A stretch of 64,000 nucleotides of DNA from Steinernema hermaphroditum (lineage: Eukaryota; Nematoda; Chromadorea; Rhabditida; Steinernematidae): the NCBI GenBank assembly GCA_030435675.1, contig CM059623.1, positions 7,156,012 through 7,220,011 of the forward strand. Reading direction: 5' to 3'. The notes beneath the pieces are model-generated. The model worked only from the letters and a program-made list of their open reading frames with translations. It was not told the DNA's origin and searched no databases. The first letter of the stretch is position 1; every line of letters begins with the position of its first letter. Below are positions 12,252-30,050 of this stretch, one piece after another. The position numbers and the translations under genes were made by a program.

Positions 12252-13392
12252 ATGTCGCTGCGCATCCCGCGCTCCCGCTCCGTCGATCTCGGCTTCCTCG
12301 GACAGTGAGTCTCCTCAGGCCTTCCCCGTCCCGACCCAAGCGTTGCAGGGAGAAGTACCTCTCACGGTGGTCGCGCGAGAACACCCCTATCGACAGCGCC
12401 GAACGATACGAACGAAATGTCCGCCGCTCCTACACGCCCGTCCGCGAAGTCGGCGCCTACAAGGTGACTCCCTCCCTTTGTTTATGTCCCTCCGGAAGGG
12501 GCCTTCCGGGGACGTTTGTCAAAAGCGGACAAACAGAGCGACGCAAAATAGAGTTGCTTTCCCGGGAAAACGGAACGGAGTTCAGAACGGGGGCCGCAAA
12601 GGACTCGGAGAGGAACTTTGGTCTCGGGAACGGGATGGCTTTGGCTCGAACTCCGAGGGCCCCTAGACATCCGAGTCACCAGGCGCTCTTCAGGTGATCG
12701 ACGACCACAGAAGACCCTTCTCAACGTACAGAGCGCGCACTCCGATCGGAGGGGTGACGGCGCCCTATCACACGAACATCAACTACTACTCGGAGAGCGC
12801 CCCAATCCGGAAATACGACGTTTTCCAACTTCGGACCTGGTCCTACCCAATATACAAGTAACTTCTGCCCCTTTCCCGATGACCTGGCCACCTTTTCCAG
12901 GTACATCTACGGTAGGGACACGCACTCCTCGAGGCCCTACAGCTACACGAGCCACGCGTCCGCCTGCTACGGCACGACGCCGAAGTACACACCGCCGACC
13001 ATACGCGCCGACTGCCACCCGATGACCACACGGAGGTGCGTTCCAGGGTCTCTGAGTAGGGGAAGGGACTCGCGTATGGGTGGGTAGGGACCACGCTCTC
13101 GAAGTGCGGTCCTTTGAAAGTCTTCCGTTTTCAGAGGCTACAGCGGCTACTCGTACCTGGCGGATGAGCGCTCCTTCGACATCGCTTCGCGGCCCTACTC
13201 GCTCTCCACCTCGCACACAAAGTTCTGGAGGTCGCATGTGCCCAGGTACCGTACCCCCACCGCCCTCTCACCGCCTCTTTCAGTGCGCCCTACTACTCCT
13301 ACTCGGGAAGCAGCTCGCTGCGCCACTACAACAGCTACCGTCCTCGTACCTATTCGAGCCGGATTTCCCTATACTGGGCCCCCTACTTCTAG
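12252..13392 (+). CDS. Tyr/Arg/Ser-rich protein of unknown function
   Basis: Six exons (12252-12304, 12349-12463, 12694-12857, 12901-13035, 13135-13245, 13284-13392) join in consistent phase to about 228 residues. The protein starts MSLRIPRSRSVDLGFLGQ and is basic and rich in Tyr, Ser and Arg. It has short recurrent elements such as YSYTSHAS, YSGYSYL, YYSYSGSSS and YNSYRPRTYSS, and ends in SLYWAPYF. No signal peptide, membrane span or known domain is visible; the composition recalls structural or cytoskeleton-associated proteins, but this is only an impression. The ATG is the first after a CTTTCAG acceptor near 12100. AATAAA at 13453 closes the gene. Codon choice (C-ending codons) matches the neighbouring PLC-like gene. 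Confidence 0.7.
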
Positions 13393-13452
13393 CCGCCTAC
13401 CGTATCCCGCTGCCGCTACTATCCCCTCTTCCGCTTTCTATTCGAGAAGACA

Positions 13453-13458
13453 ATAAAC
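13453..13458 (+). other. Polyadenylation signal
   Basis: AATAAA 61 bp after the stop codon of the Tyr/Arg-rich gene. Confidence 0.6.
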
Positions 13459-14225
13459 GCATTTCCTCCGCTCATCACATGATCAGTATGAGCTCGCTCC
13501 GAGTCCTTCTTTCCCGCGCCGCTCCCGAGTTCCTCCACGCACTTTGTTCCATGTGCTCTTCGACGCTGCAAATCTATTTCTTTCTTCTGTTCGTGGTCAA
13601 ATACCTGTCGAACATCTGTGTGCTCGTGGTGAGGCGTCTCTCAGAAGAATCACGTGAAGGGCATATAGAACTTCTGCAGAACGCGGCACAGCGATATCGT
13701 CTGCTCCGGTGTTCCGGTCTTCTGCCACTCCTGGACCTCTGCGATAACCGCGAAAGAGGACTTTACAGCGGATGAACGAAATGTCAAACTTCTTCATATT
13801 ACATCTGGCTGCCGCCACGACCGGGCGTTCTAAAAAAATATTTTCGCACTGGGGACGTAGCAGTCAAATGCAATTGTCGGCCCTCCTTCCGAGAAATGTG
13901 TTCGGGGCGCTGAAGCTGCGACCGCCATAAGCTTGATCACAGCAAGTTGTGGTCTTCAAAGTGAGCAACCCGAAAGCTTTGCCAGATCGCTACACAGAGT
14001 ACATCTCTAACGGGTCGGGTACAACTAATCCCAGGACAACTGATCCCATGGACAAGTGATTCCTCTCTAATCACGAGTCCCGCAGCACGCTCGTGTGTGC
14101 AAGGGCGCCGGCCACATTTCGACAAGGCGGTACAAGATCTACGCATCCAGGCTATTAAATTAAAAAAGGTAATATCACAATGCGATAAATAAATTAAACA
14201 CAACTTTTGTAACAGCGATAGGAAT
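13459..14225. other. Intergenic region with one weak ORF
   Basis: A stretch between the Tyr/Arg-rich gene (+) and the SPCS1 3' end (-). A 98-codon plus-strand frame (13479-13775) has one hydrophobic stretch (YFFLLFVVKYL) but no splice or polyadenylation support, so it is not called. The right part is the AT-rich SPCS1 3' flank. Confidence 0.4.
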
Positions 14226-14561
14226 CTATTTGGCCTTCTTCTTGTTGTTCTTGCCCTGACCCGTTGATGTCGATGGGCTCTCCTCCTTCTCCTTCTGAAC
14301 TACCTGCCACTTGATGGGATTCTGCCGGAAGTAACTCCAGGGAGGAAGGACAACCAGGCATGAGAGGAGGAATCCACCGAGGATGGTGATGACGGTGTAG
14401 GAGAGGCGCTGCGTGATGAAACCGGCGGAGAAACCGATGATTCCGGAAATCACGAGAATCACCTGCAGTGGGACGATATAGAACCATCATCCAGTCATGC
14501 AGAAGACTGTGTCCTTTTGAAGACACTCGAGCTTCTTGATACCGGCTTCTTCCGTGCTCAC

Positions 14562-16458
<1,897 letters not shown>

Positions 16459-16461
<3 letters not shown>

Positions 16462-16554
16462 ATAGATTCGCTCTGCGCGCTTCTGTCCCACGAAGTCGTA
16501 GTGGGTGCTGAACTTCTTCAGCGGCTCGGGAAGCATCTGGATGACTTGATCCAT
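16459..16554 (-). pseudogene. Orphan copy of SPCS1 exon 1
   Basis: This duplicate of the first 32 codons of SPCS1 (MDQVIQ to AERIYQ) runs directly into SERCA intron sequence at the duplication junction. The GTGAGC donor is lost and the frame ends a few codons later (FLISIACI, stop). It cannot make SPCS1, although its promoter and acceptor are intact. Confidence 0.9.
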
Positions 16555-17339
16555 CGTGGCACCGACGTCTGAAAATAAATGAACGTTACGAAGCGAAAAC
16601 GGTCCGGGAAGCGAGCGAGTCCATGACAGCGCAGAACTGACGTAGCCACAGACGCGCAAACGATGTGATACAACTCGGGCGAGCCGTCGCCTTGCGTTGT
16701 GTGCTAAGTTCTTCACTTCGAACCACACGGTCCGGACACCGGGTGTGTTTGTACTGGAGGATCTAACTCTCTCAAATAGCTCAGATACCCGTTACACCTG
16801 TATCGAATGCGCATTGTATCACAATGAGCTTTATGCCAGCTGGAATTTATTGTTCACGAGGTTACTGCCATCGTATATGCCAAAAACCATTCAGAGATGG
16901 AGCAATCCTCTGGTCTCCAGTAGCTTCCAGTGGAATCGTGTGTTTATGTGAACCGGCGGCGATTTTTCCAAATTTATTAATTGGATTTTTACGATAGAAA
17001 TCAGGTCGTTGCAATCAATGGTTCAAACAGTTCGAACGAGGGGAGGCGAAAGAATAGTGACAATGTGACGAGAAGAATGCCTAACAAGAGAGTCTATCCG
17101 CAGTGCGATTCATTCTAAGGCACTTGGAAGGAACGAGAAATCTAGAGGATGGCTTCGGAGTCGGAGCACGGAAGACATTGGAAGGAGATGACTAACTAGG
17201 GCCTAAACGACACTTTTCGTCCCTCCGAGGGGACTGGGAACATTACAAAGCGAGGAAATATGTGGGTCACATGTTACGAATACTGTACAAAAGTCAGTGA
17301 GAGAACGACACGAGATGGCGAGGAGGCTCTGGCGGTCGC

Positions 17340-17362
17340 TTAATCGCTCTTTGGCTTCTCAG
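17340..17362 (-). CDS. sca-1: Alternative short last exon of SERCA
   Basis: A TTTGTTTCAG acceptor precedes CTGAGAAG and then a TAA. It can join a GTACGT donor inside the long terminal exon (exon end at 18093) in phase. That replaces the long tail after ...ARNYID with AEKPKSD, for a pump of about 1001 residues. The switch is at the same position as the vertebrate SERCA2a/2b switch. An identical copy lies at 15443-15465 in the duplication. Confidence 0.75.
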
Positions 17363-17895
17363 CTGAAACAAAGGGATCATTAGTACGGAACCCACCCTGG
17401 CGGAGGAGGGGCGAGCCGCGGCGAGCAATCCAGGGTCGTCAGCCGCGCAGCCCCGCGAAACAAGATTAACGCTCCCGCGCAGACAGAATTTCTACCACTG
17501 CAGAGAAACCCGTGTTAGGAGACAAACCACACTGAGAGAAAGCGGAAAACCGCCGTACGGACATTAGTAGTGGACGTGGACAGCACACGAGGTGTAACGA
17601 GGAACGGAGGCACACTCATGGAAGTTTATTAATCCATTCGACAACACTGATTGAAAGCAACCACCTCGCCGAACAAGGCAAGAGTCGGACGGACACGTAA
17701 TTCGTGAAAACTTCTTGCACCTACCGTACGGACTTATTCTGAAGGCAACTGGAAAGAACAGAGGGACAGAGATGAAAATGGAAGCAGTGGGTGGCACACA
17801 GGGTGAGCGGGAAAGGGGAAATAAATTAGGGTTTAATCGTCAAATCACAAACAAAGGAAATTATTAACCATTGCAACAAACAAAAATCTTGAGGT

Positions 17896-21447
<3,552 letters not shown>

Positions 21448-24400
21448 AGCGTGAAATTACCCTAGCGAAGCAGACAATAAGTACCTAAAAGTGGTAAAGC
21501 TGCATCGCCTTCAGTCAATGTCATATTTTCGATTGCACGAGAAACAACAATTACGATGTTACAGTGTGATCACACAAAAAGCGAACAAAAAAGAAAGCCC
21601 ACAGCAGGGCTCCTCCCGCACTTAATTTTTCGCGTCGATCAAACCATACCACCAGCAGAAAGAATGACGTGGCGAATTGCGAGTGGACGTCGTGAGCACA
21701 GCCGTACTGGGAAACATCATCCGCGCAGTTTTTTGGCTACGCTGTATTTTGAAAACCCCACGACGGATTTGGTAGCTCATGTACAGAGCTCGGAACTCGG
21801 GACATCACCAAGCAGTGGACAGTGCGATGTCGCAGGGAAGAGAGCGCCCCCTACTAGCAGCCCGACGCATTCACGACACTACAAAAATGTCCGGAAAAGT
21901 ATGGCGGATCGGTGGATGGTTTGCTGGTGCAGAACGCGCGTCCGCAAAGGTGACAATAACACGCGCAAAAAAACGACACAAAATGAAATGTCGTGGCGGG
22001 AACGAGACGTCGGCCAATGCAAATTTGGTCTGGCGATGGCGCGGGCGAGGTGTAGACCGAGTGGAGTGATAAAAGAACGCTAGGGCGTCGGCACGATGGG
22101 AGTGGATCCTGCCGGGGCTCGCCGCGTTGTACGTATGAAAATCGAGCGACGTCGACCACAGCGAGGAACCGCCGACGTCGACTTAACAACGCAATGGCCG
22201 AACGACGGATATACGGTAGACGCTTGCTCTTCTATCGCGGCGGCAAATTCAAACCCACGGGACTGTCAGATCGTATGGAAACTTTTAAGTTGTCGTCATT
22301 TGTCCGCTCTCGGAGAGTGTGCGCGTCATAATCGCTGTGAATTGATTGACGTGTGTTGCTTGTATTCGCGGTGTGGGGCGATTGTTGCGGCGGGCGGGGA
22401 AGAAGCACAAGTGGAAGGCGCGACATTTCGGCGAAGAACGTCGATGGGCACCATCGTGGGAGGAAAAGGCACGATCGCGGATGCGGCATAAAGCAAGTGA
22501 TAAATCTCGCGGCTCGAAGAAGCGGCGGCAGACCATTATAACGGAGGGTGAGTGCGAAGGATGTTTGTTTTTCAGAGGAATGTCGGCGGTGCTTAGAAAA
22601 CTTAGAAATCAAATCGGATTTCCCGAAACAGCATCAGGTATATATATGCTACGCAACGCTAAGATCAACCAAGAAGAGGGGATTCTTTGGGCTGACAGTA
22701 AGTAGTGTGTGCGGTGTGAAATCGAGCGCACGCGAGGAACATTTGAAGAGGAGAATTAGAAGGGGTGAGTGGCCGTCCGGAGAGGGGATTTCTCTTCCGA
22801 GGAGTGAGGTGGAGTGAGGTGGGCCGCCGGTCGGGCCGAGTCGGAGGCTGTCCGGTATCATGTCATCTGGGCGGGCCAAGCTTAGCGGGAGAGGGAGAAG
22901 GATCGGCTCGTTTGAACAGCGAATCCGAGAAAGTAAGGAAGGATCACTAGGAGACAGATGGCTCGATCTGCCCGCCTCTTGTCGAGGTTTTCCACCGCCT
23001 TGGCGCTGCTAGCTCCTTACTTCCCCAAAACAAATGCTCCCGAAAAACACAACAACGAAAGTCTGTGGAGATGGCGGAGAGATCGGCGAGTTCGAAGGAA
23101 TCCGCGAATGCAGCTTGCATAAGCGGCGGACCCAACACGATCGCGAGGTCATTTACAGCGAAGAAGCAATCGAAAAAGCGCTCTTTTACGACTCTGTTCT
23201 GCGAGAGTCGAAGCTAAGAGCGAGTACGATACGGCGCCGTTGAGTGTAGTGGCGTCATTAAAGAGGCGGCGCGGAGAAGTGCATCCGAGGCGTTCTTATC
23301 AGGACAGCGCGGACAACTCGGGTCATGGCTTCCGAAAGTGCCCTGAATAAACGGATCAGTAGATCGTGTAAGACACGGTTAATTAGCCCTTGCGGCGGGG
23401 AGAAGACAAGTGGCTAATCAATGGGAGTGTATTCCGAGGTATTGTGCAAATGGAGCTGTAGGGAAAACGCGCTGCAAGAAAGGAATCATGAAGGTCGATG
23501 ATAAGGGCCTTCAAAGGGAACAGAAGCGCATCGATTAACGCGACGGCGAAGGGTTTCGACAAAGTACAATAAATAGAGCAGGCGGTTCTTTGGAACGCGG
23601 CGCCATTAACCGCAAAAAGAACGAGAGGATAACGACGGCTTCTCGGAAGACCTCTGGCTTCATCGGCTGTTCGATGGGAAGGGGTTTTAAACAGCAGTGT
23701 CGAAGCAGATGGACACTTTGCACATCGGCGGCGAACACGCCGATCGCGGCGACACGTCGCTGAAAACACGACGCAGATCGGCGGACCATTTGCATAAGAC
23801 TCTGACGCGGATTTCACGAACAGAGCGCCGAAGTCTGTCGGGCGAACTGATCGAAAACGTTTAAATACGGCTGCTGGATGACCAAGAGCGAGCTGTGGAC
23901 GTCGCCGGTGATTACCTGGGCCGTACTGACGTCAATGAGTGATAGCGACACAGCAGAAGTCTGATTAGATCGCAGGCAGCGCGGATGCTCTTGAGCGCCG
24001 AAGATAAACACGGGGATTTGGAGTCAGCGGATGACGGATGGCGGCTGAGGGTGCAGGCGCTTTTGTAGGACTCTGGACAGCTGTCGTCGATGTTTTCCAG
24101 CAAACGGCACTTTTTGCCTGAATCAGGCCGTCTGTCTGTTTGTATCGGCACGGGACCGCAGCGAAACTTGCGGGCATAACTGTGGCCGCGTTTGACGCAC
24201 AGAGGACGTCTCACGTTTCGGATCTCCTCAGGCGAAGCTGCTGTGCACGTAGGACGTCGTCGTCGGAGCGCTCATTTTCGGCGTTTTGTGTAAAATCCCG
24301 AAGGTTTTTGTTTCGGAGATTGTTATTCCCCGGGCGCTTCCTGAGGATCGACTTCCTGGTCGTCGAGGACGATTTTGATCTGTGAGGACGAGGGGGAACG

Positions 24401-27400
24401 GATCGATGGGACCGGACAGGAGGGGACGACCGTGTGTTGATTCTCTCGAGCCTTTCGAGCAAATTTGTGGAGCACTCGAGAGCTGAAAACAGCTTCTCGA
24501 CCTGAGTCGACCTGCGTTCCGGCTCAGCGAAGCACAAAGGTCCCTGAGTAGGGGCGATTCGGATGGATCCTACGCAGTCTTCCTCGAGTGCCGATCTGTT
24601 TGCGGCGCTCGTTATCCGCGCCGCCGATCGGCTTCGCACTCGAGCCTATCCAAACAGCGTCCACCTTCGAAACGCCATGCAATTAGCCCCTTCCCAAAAG
24701 GTCGTCCTGCTGTTTACTCTTCCGGCGTTTGACGTCGAAATGTCAGCGGCGATCCCGGAATCCGGAGATCTGGTCCTTCCGCCTGATCTCTCTGTTTGCC
24801 TAATTACATTAGGCCGGTCTGTGGGTCTGTTTGATAAATCGCAAGCTTTCCACCGAGATGTGGCAGAGGTCGGGATCGTCCGAGGGAGCAGAGATCCGAA
24901 GTAACGGAGAGACGCAAGCGCCGTAGCTTTTCTCCCTTTTCGCGCGCCGATGACGCAGGTAGCGGAGTCCGAGGCTGTCAGTTGTCTTCGACTTGACTTC
25001 CGAAGATGAGAACAGACTTTCAGTGGCTGCGATGACGTCGGAAGCCGAGAAAAGAGAACCAAACGGTCGCTGATAAGCTAATCTCGCTTCTTCAGTGGAC
25101 TATTTTGGGAGATTTTTTCTTGTTACTGAGTTTTTCCTAGCACCGTTGGTGTAAGGAAAGTCTTCCTTGCATCCCCATGGATAGAAGTTCGGCGCAGTCC
25201 TAGAGGATCATGCAGTTTGTGGCAGTGGACTTATCATGTGGAGCATGATCCTTTCAGAGCAAAGTTCCCTTTGGATCTTGAGGATCGAGACCTAAGTTGC
25301 CTAAGGAACATGTGCCTCTCCGCCTTTTGTTGGCGCCCCTTTCGGAATGTAATGTGTTGGAAGTCACGCATCGGATGGAGTGATTCTTATTTGTCGGGGT
25401 CCGCTCGTTCCCATTTAGGGATTCTTTTCGCAAAAGCTCCTTTAGTTCAGCTTTGCAAAACTAACTTCCTTCACTTCATTTTTTTATTTTTAAAAGACTC
25501 CAAAACTGTCTATTACATGTTTTTACAGATTACGGTATCTGAGTACGACATGTAAACAATCTTTAAATTAAGAAGACCGCAAGAAAAGCGGAGTTAAACC
25601 CACTCGTGCATCTACCGTACCCAATGGGGGAAATTGGCCCAGAGGGATCGAGGTTAAGACACCCCACACCGTTCAGCGTTGGTCGAAGAACTTCGTCGCC
25701 AGCACAGACCTGTTTTCGGAGATCCTTTTTCCGAAGTGATGAAGGAAGTAAGCGACGAAGTGATTGTTACAACGCGAAAAAGTGATCGACGTTTGTAAAC
25801 TGTCCAAGGTTGCAGCAACCTCTGCAAAACGTGTCAGATTACGATTAGTTCAAGGCAGTTGTACATGACATGGGACTACGGGAGTCGCCAGTACTTCCTA
25901 CGGTACTCCTTACATAGCTTGTGACTGGTAACACTGAGCACCACAGTCGTGGGGCCTCGGTTACCACAAGAAGGACTCATCATAGATCATGGACCTCGAT
26001 TTGCATACCGAATGCAAGTCGATGCCACTTTCGGATCCGTTTCTGCTAGGAAGAAGAACAGCCCCGGGTCCGTGGTCACAACTGACCCGCTGAGTCACCG
26101 TTATTGTCGGTGACATGGCTCGGAACCCCCCCCCCGTGGTGTCCACAGCCGCCAGCCGGGGAGTCATCGGCGTCGTCAAGTCAGCAGGGCTCCTTATCTG
26201 TTTGTGAAGAATCAAGCGCGGGTGTGGGCCGCTCCATCTCTCAAATAATGGTATTCTTCGCGTGAATCACTGTACCACCGCCGTTGACCACAAAGGCCCG
26301 CGCTGTACGATTCCTGCGCTTCCCTTCTTCTTCTCCAACTTCCGATTTCCTCCGAGTACTCCGCAGCTGAGTCTCCCAGCGTCTTATCTCCTCTACGCGC
26401 GCCTCTGAGTCACCGGGCCCGCCACCCTGTCTCGACTGTGGGAAATCGGGTCGTACAGCGCCACACGTCTTCTTTTAGGTCCTTTTCAGGTATACCAGCT
26501 AACGATGCTTACGGTGTTTTCTACTGATCACTTTTTCGCGCTAACATGCGAATCATATCACGTGGCAGCGGATGTTTGCAGTGTCTTTAATAGGGAAGGA
26601 CCGTGCCCAGTCGTAAATTGCCATAGCCAGGACATGCGGCTTTGTATCTTTGTATCATTTGACTTCTATAGTCCACCCTGCGTACTCAGAACGGCGCCGC
26701 TTTCTTCGGGTTGCGATCGTCGCGAGTGTTTCCAAGGGATTTCCAACGGCTTAGCGACACTGATAATAAAGAGAAAGCCGATTGCCAAAACCGATATAGA
26801 AACGGACCGGCAGACCGTTTTTGAGCCTGTTTTCTCACGTGATGATCGATGGGTTCCTCGCGACGTTTACAACGTCGCGCTGGAGTGCATCCACTCAGTT
26901 TTTACTTACATTCTTCGGAACTCGTCCGAAGATGACAAAGCCGAAGATGAAGAAAATCTACAAGGAGACTCTTCCGATTTTGGGCACTTCAGTTGACAAG
27001 AAGAACGGGAAAGATGCTGTGGGCTGTATAAGAGTCCGGGGGAAGTCAACCTGGACTCATGAAACTGTTCACTTTCCTATTTGCCTCTGCGGCCTGCGCG
27101 CCGCCTCCGATGGTCGTGTTGTTTGCCTTCCTCGGGTTCCCTCGATGATCATTCTTCGCATATTCACGCCCATTGGGAACGTGGAACCCGATCATGCCTT
27201 CTTATTGAGGGAACGTCTGGAGGGCTCTCGTGATCAAGGGACTCATCGGCTCTCCTCTACCAATATCCGCTTAGGGCTACTGTACGCTCCGGGCGCGTCC
27301 CTTGGAAGCCCGAGCCTCGCGCGGCGACTCGCGTTGATGATTTGGAAATTTTGTTTACATTGCAGAACCTTCGTTCGTCTTTCGTTGTACAAATAGCGCA

Positions 27401-27500
27401 AAGTCAACGTCTTCTCCGCTCATCGCCACTCGGCCACGACTCAGCTCTACAGTCCCCTCCGCCGTCCAAAGACCATCGGCTTTCAGTTCCAGGTGCCCCC
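21448..27500. other. 6-kb region without a convincing gene
   Basis: This probably begins with the SERCA promoter and 5' region. Open frames up to 191 codons exist (for example 26505-26996 and 26821-27396, which overlap in different frames), but none has a coherent exon chain, known domain or codon bias like the neighbours. TACCGTA/TACGGTA words occur near 22213, 25533, 25614 and 25900. I saw no tRNA, snRNA or mobile element. Distant regulatory sequence for SERCA is the simplest reading. Confidence 0.45.
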
Positions 27501-28285
27501 ATGGCGTTCGCCAACAACTACTACAACTACCAGGTGAGCGAGCGTTTCGCGGAAATGTCCAAATCTATGTGTTTACACTTCTGTTGGCAAAAACAGTTGT
27601 CGCCTGACGGCGTCCTCGTTTCGAAGGTGCGACCGACAACCATGCATGAAGCTCATATGCAAACACTCCGACCAATCGATTCCCCATGAGTTCTTCTGCG
27701 ACTATAACCACGAATGCCTTTTAGGTCGGCGTGATCTTCGCCATCCTCGTCGGAGCGCTCATCTTGCTCGCCCTCTTCGTCCTGGCGATGTACTTCGTCG
27801 TCAAATCAGTAGGAATCGCCTTCCAGGTACATGCTAAGCTTCTGTTCCAGATGCGCCACAGTGCAAAGCCGACGTACACCCCCAGCAGATCCGCCAGCTC
27901 GACGCGGCCGATGTGGCAGGCGCAGGTCGAGCCGGCTCCCATCCAGTACTCGAATCTCGAGAATCCTCCAACGTCCCCCTTCCAGCCGCAGAGTCCTCTC
28001 CAGCCCCAGTTCTCCCAGCCCTCACCCGCGGTCCAGCCAGGCTACCTCCAGCAGCCCCTAGTACAAACCTACCCAAATGAACCTTTGGTGACACACGGCG
28101 GCCAGGTCCGCTCCCTCCAGCCCGAGATGACCTACCAGCAGGTGACTGCTCCTCTTCGAATCCCCTTCATCGCAGTCGTTCAGGGTCCCACTTCGTGGAG
28201 CATCGTCACTCCTGTCCACGAGCAGCATCACCTCGAACAACCCACCGTACCCGCACACCAATCTTTCCCAACGTCTTCCGTCTAA
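27501..28285 (+). CDS. Small single-pass membrane protein with Gln/Pro-rich tail
   Basis: I do not recognise this protein. Four exons (27501-27533, 27725-27808, 27851-28141, 28184-28285) give about 169 residues. It has a short Tyr/Asn-rich N terminus (MAFANNYYNYQ), one strong membrane helix (VIFAILVGALILLALFVLAM), and a long cytosolic tail rich in Gln, Pro and Ser (FQPQSPLQPQFSQPSPAVQP). There is no signal peptide, so the helix probably acts as a signal anchor. The last two introns are exactly 42 nt and stop-free, so they could also be retained in frame. The ATG is the first after a CTTTCAG acceptor. AATAAA at 28544 closes the gene. Confidence 0.7.
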
Positions 28286-28543
28286 GCTACCGTAATCCCG
28301 CCTCATGTACATATAGGACGAGTTTTTCAGTTCTTCAGGGAACCGGCTTTAATGCTCTTCACTTATCTACTTCTCTTCTTTTGCTACCCGAGTCTTTCAC
28401 ACCAGTCCAGAGCTACATTAGCCCTTTGAGTTGTTGTACAGAATCCACAGTTACCCTCCGATGAGTCTAAATCAGATCAAAGTGCTCACTCCTTGACGTA
28501 ATAGTCGTTGTTTGTTCACTGCGTACTCTGAGTCCGCATAATG

Positions 28544-28549
28544 AATAAA
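28544..28549 (+). other. Polyadenylation signal
   Basis: AATAAA about 260 bp after the stop codon of the small membrane-protein gene. Confidence 0.5.
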
Positions 28550-28988
28550 GCCGACATCCGTACAGCAGCGCCACTCCGTCGATGACGCTTGCCTTATTGT
28601 TTGTTTTGGCCGAAGGCATTTACCTCTTCTACAGTGGTTCGCGCTGATCTCCGCAGAGACTATAATTGCAAGCGGTCAAAGGGTTCAGCACTTGCTGCTC
28701 TATGAGGGATGTCAAGCTCCTCTTTTTGCACACGCAATTAGCGGAGCGCTGTAAAGTGGCAAGCAGCAGTCGCGACGCATTTTCGCCGATACGCCACCTG
28801 TCCAAGAAAACGGCAATCCGATATGCTGTCGGCGAGGAAGACGTCGAAATGATGTCGACAGAGTGACACAGAGCGGGACAGAAAGTCATAGAGTGTTTTA
28901 AAAGTCCTGCCTGCACAAACGACCCATATTTTCACGGCTAATACATGACAAAATGATGAAGCACAATTTTTGCGGATCTGTCAAGCAT

Positions 28989-29889
28989 TCACAAATCACT
29001 GAGATCCTTCTGCGAGAAGTAATCCGCAATGATGACTAATATGTACGAGAGTTCGCGAATGAGATCCTGATCCTCACCACCAAGTACGCTCCGCTGTACT
29101 CTGACTTCCTTGGCGATATCACGCAAAGCGCTGCACGTGTCCGCATGAAGCGGCGTCTCATAGAACAGAAGCACGGCGTGAAGCCATTCGAAGAGCGCTC
29201 GCGAGTATCCGTCATCCAAGTACCACTGGAAATACTCATCCACCGTTTACGATTGGTCTAACGTCACCTACCTCGCAGATCAGTTCGATGAGGTTGTTAA
29301 TTTGAGCCATTTTCAGAGATAACAAGACTGATACGAGTGGAGGAGTTCCTTTGTGGTGAACGTAAGGAGATTCTTCAGCGGGTTTGATCTTTTCTTCGAT
29401 GTCGGCATGCGGCTTCTCCAGGATGATGACCTTCCACAGAGCCGCGTTGCCCTAAAGAAAGCTGTCAGCGTCCTTGAATACAATAGCTTCAAACCTTGTC
29501 AGGCCATACCAAATCTAGAGCCTTTGTACTGAATTCCTTCTTTATCGCCGATATGCGTTCACGATGCTTCCGAAACAAGTTCAGCTAGAATGGGACGAAA
29601 AGAATTTTAAAAAAGTAGATTTGCTACTTACACGGGACTTCAGCCAGCCTTTATCGGGAGTGAAATCGCATTTCGCGGAAGCGGAAGGCTCCACCACGGG
29701 GATATTCACCGACACGGGCTTCTTGTCACTTTCCTCAAGCTGTACGGCGACGACGGCGGCTTCGCGTCTTCTCTCCGCAACCACTTGTTGGAGGTACTGC
29801 ATAACGTTGCTGGGCTGCGTTGCGAGATCCACCGCAGAGTCGTTGAAGGTCCCGAGGTCGATGAACTTCTTCTCCTGATCGTGAGCCAT
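28989..29889 (-). CDS. smi-1: Gemin2 / SIP1-like SMN complex subunit
   Basis: Gemin2 is the SMN-binding core of the complex that loads Sm proteins on spliceosomal snRNAs. Four exons (29889-29632, 29584-29495, 29451-29272, 29234-28989) give about 257 residues (human 280). Family features: NVMQYLQQVVAERR, then LNLFRKHRERI, GTPPLVSVLLSLKMAQINNLIE, the helix LFEWLHAVLLFYETPL, and the conserved C terminus ADYFSQKDLSDL. The third intron is only 37 nt with an unusual GATGAG acceptor, but it gives the expected LICE-YFQWYL join. The ATG directly abuts a TTTCAG acceptor. The divergent ZSWIM7-like gene starts 161 bp away, so the two may share a promoter. Confidence 0.87.
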
Positions 29890-30050
29890 CTGAAACGACG
29901 CGATGTTCCGAAAAACAGAAAAGACCACGGGAAGCAAACACCTTCTCCGAAGGCCGCGGAAAACGAAAGCAGTAGGAGCGTCCGGGCGCGCCAACGTCGT
30001 GTGTGGTCGGATTCAAATGTTTGCGACTCATTCAGAATCTGGATTCTGAG
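29890..30050. promoter_or_regulatory. Shared divergent promoter, Gemin2 / ZSWIM7-like
   Basis: Only 161 bp separate the two start codons, and each strand has its own splice acceptor just before its ATG. Any 5' outrons must therefore overlap the other gene's 5' end, or transcription starts inside this spacer. Confidence 0.5.

Noticed and set aside
11803..12666. 287-codon plus ORF
   Set aside because: Ser/Arg/Pro-rich translation in the wrong frame through introns of the Tyr/Arg-rich gene.
13479..13775. 98-codon ORF with one hydrophobic segment
   Set aside because: No polyadenylation site or splice partner, and the C-terminal half is unconvincing. Kept only as a weak possibility.
24563..24904. 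113-codon plus ORF in the SERCA upstream region
   Set aside because: No Kozak or acceptor context, no domain, and an overlapping minus ORF of similar quality.
26505..27396. Two overlapping ORFs (163 and 191 codons)
   Set aside because: They occupy different frames of the same DNA, have unbiased codon use and no domain, and no plausible exon borders were found.
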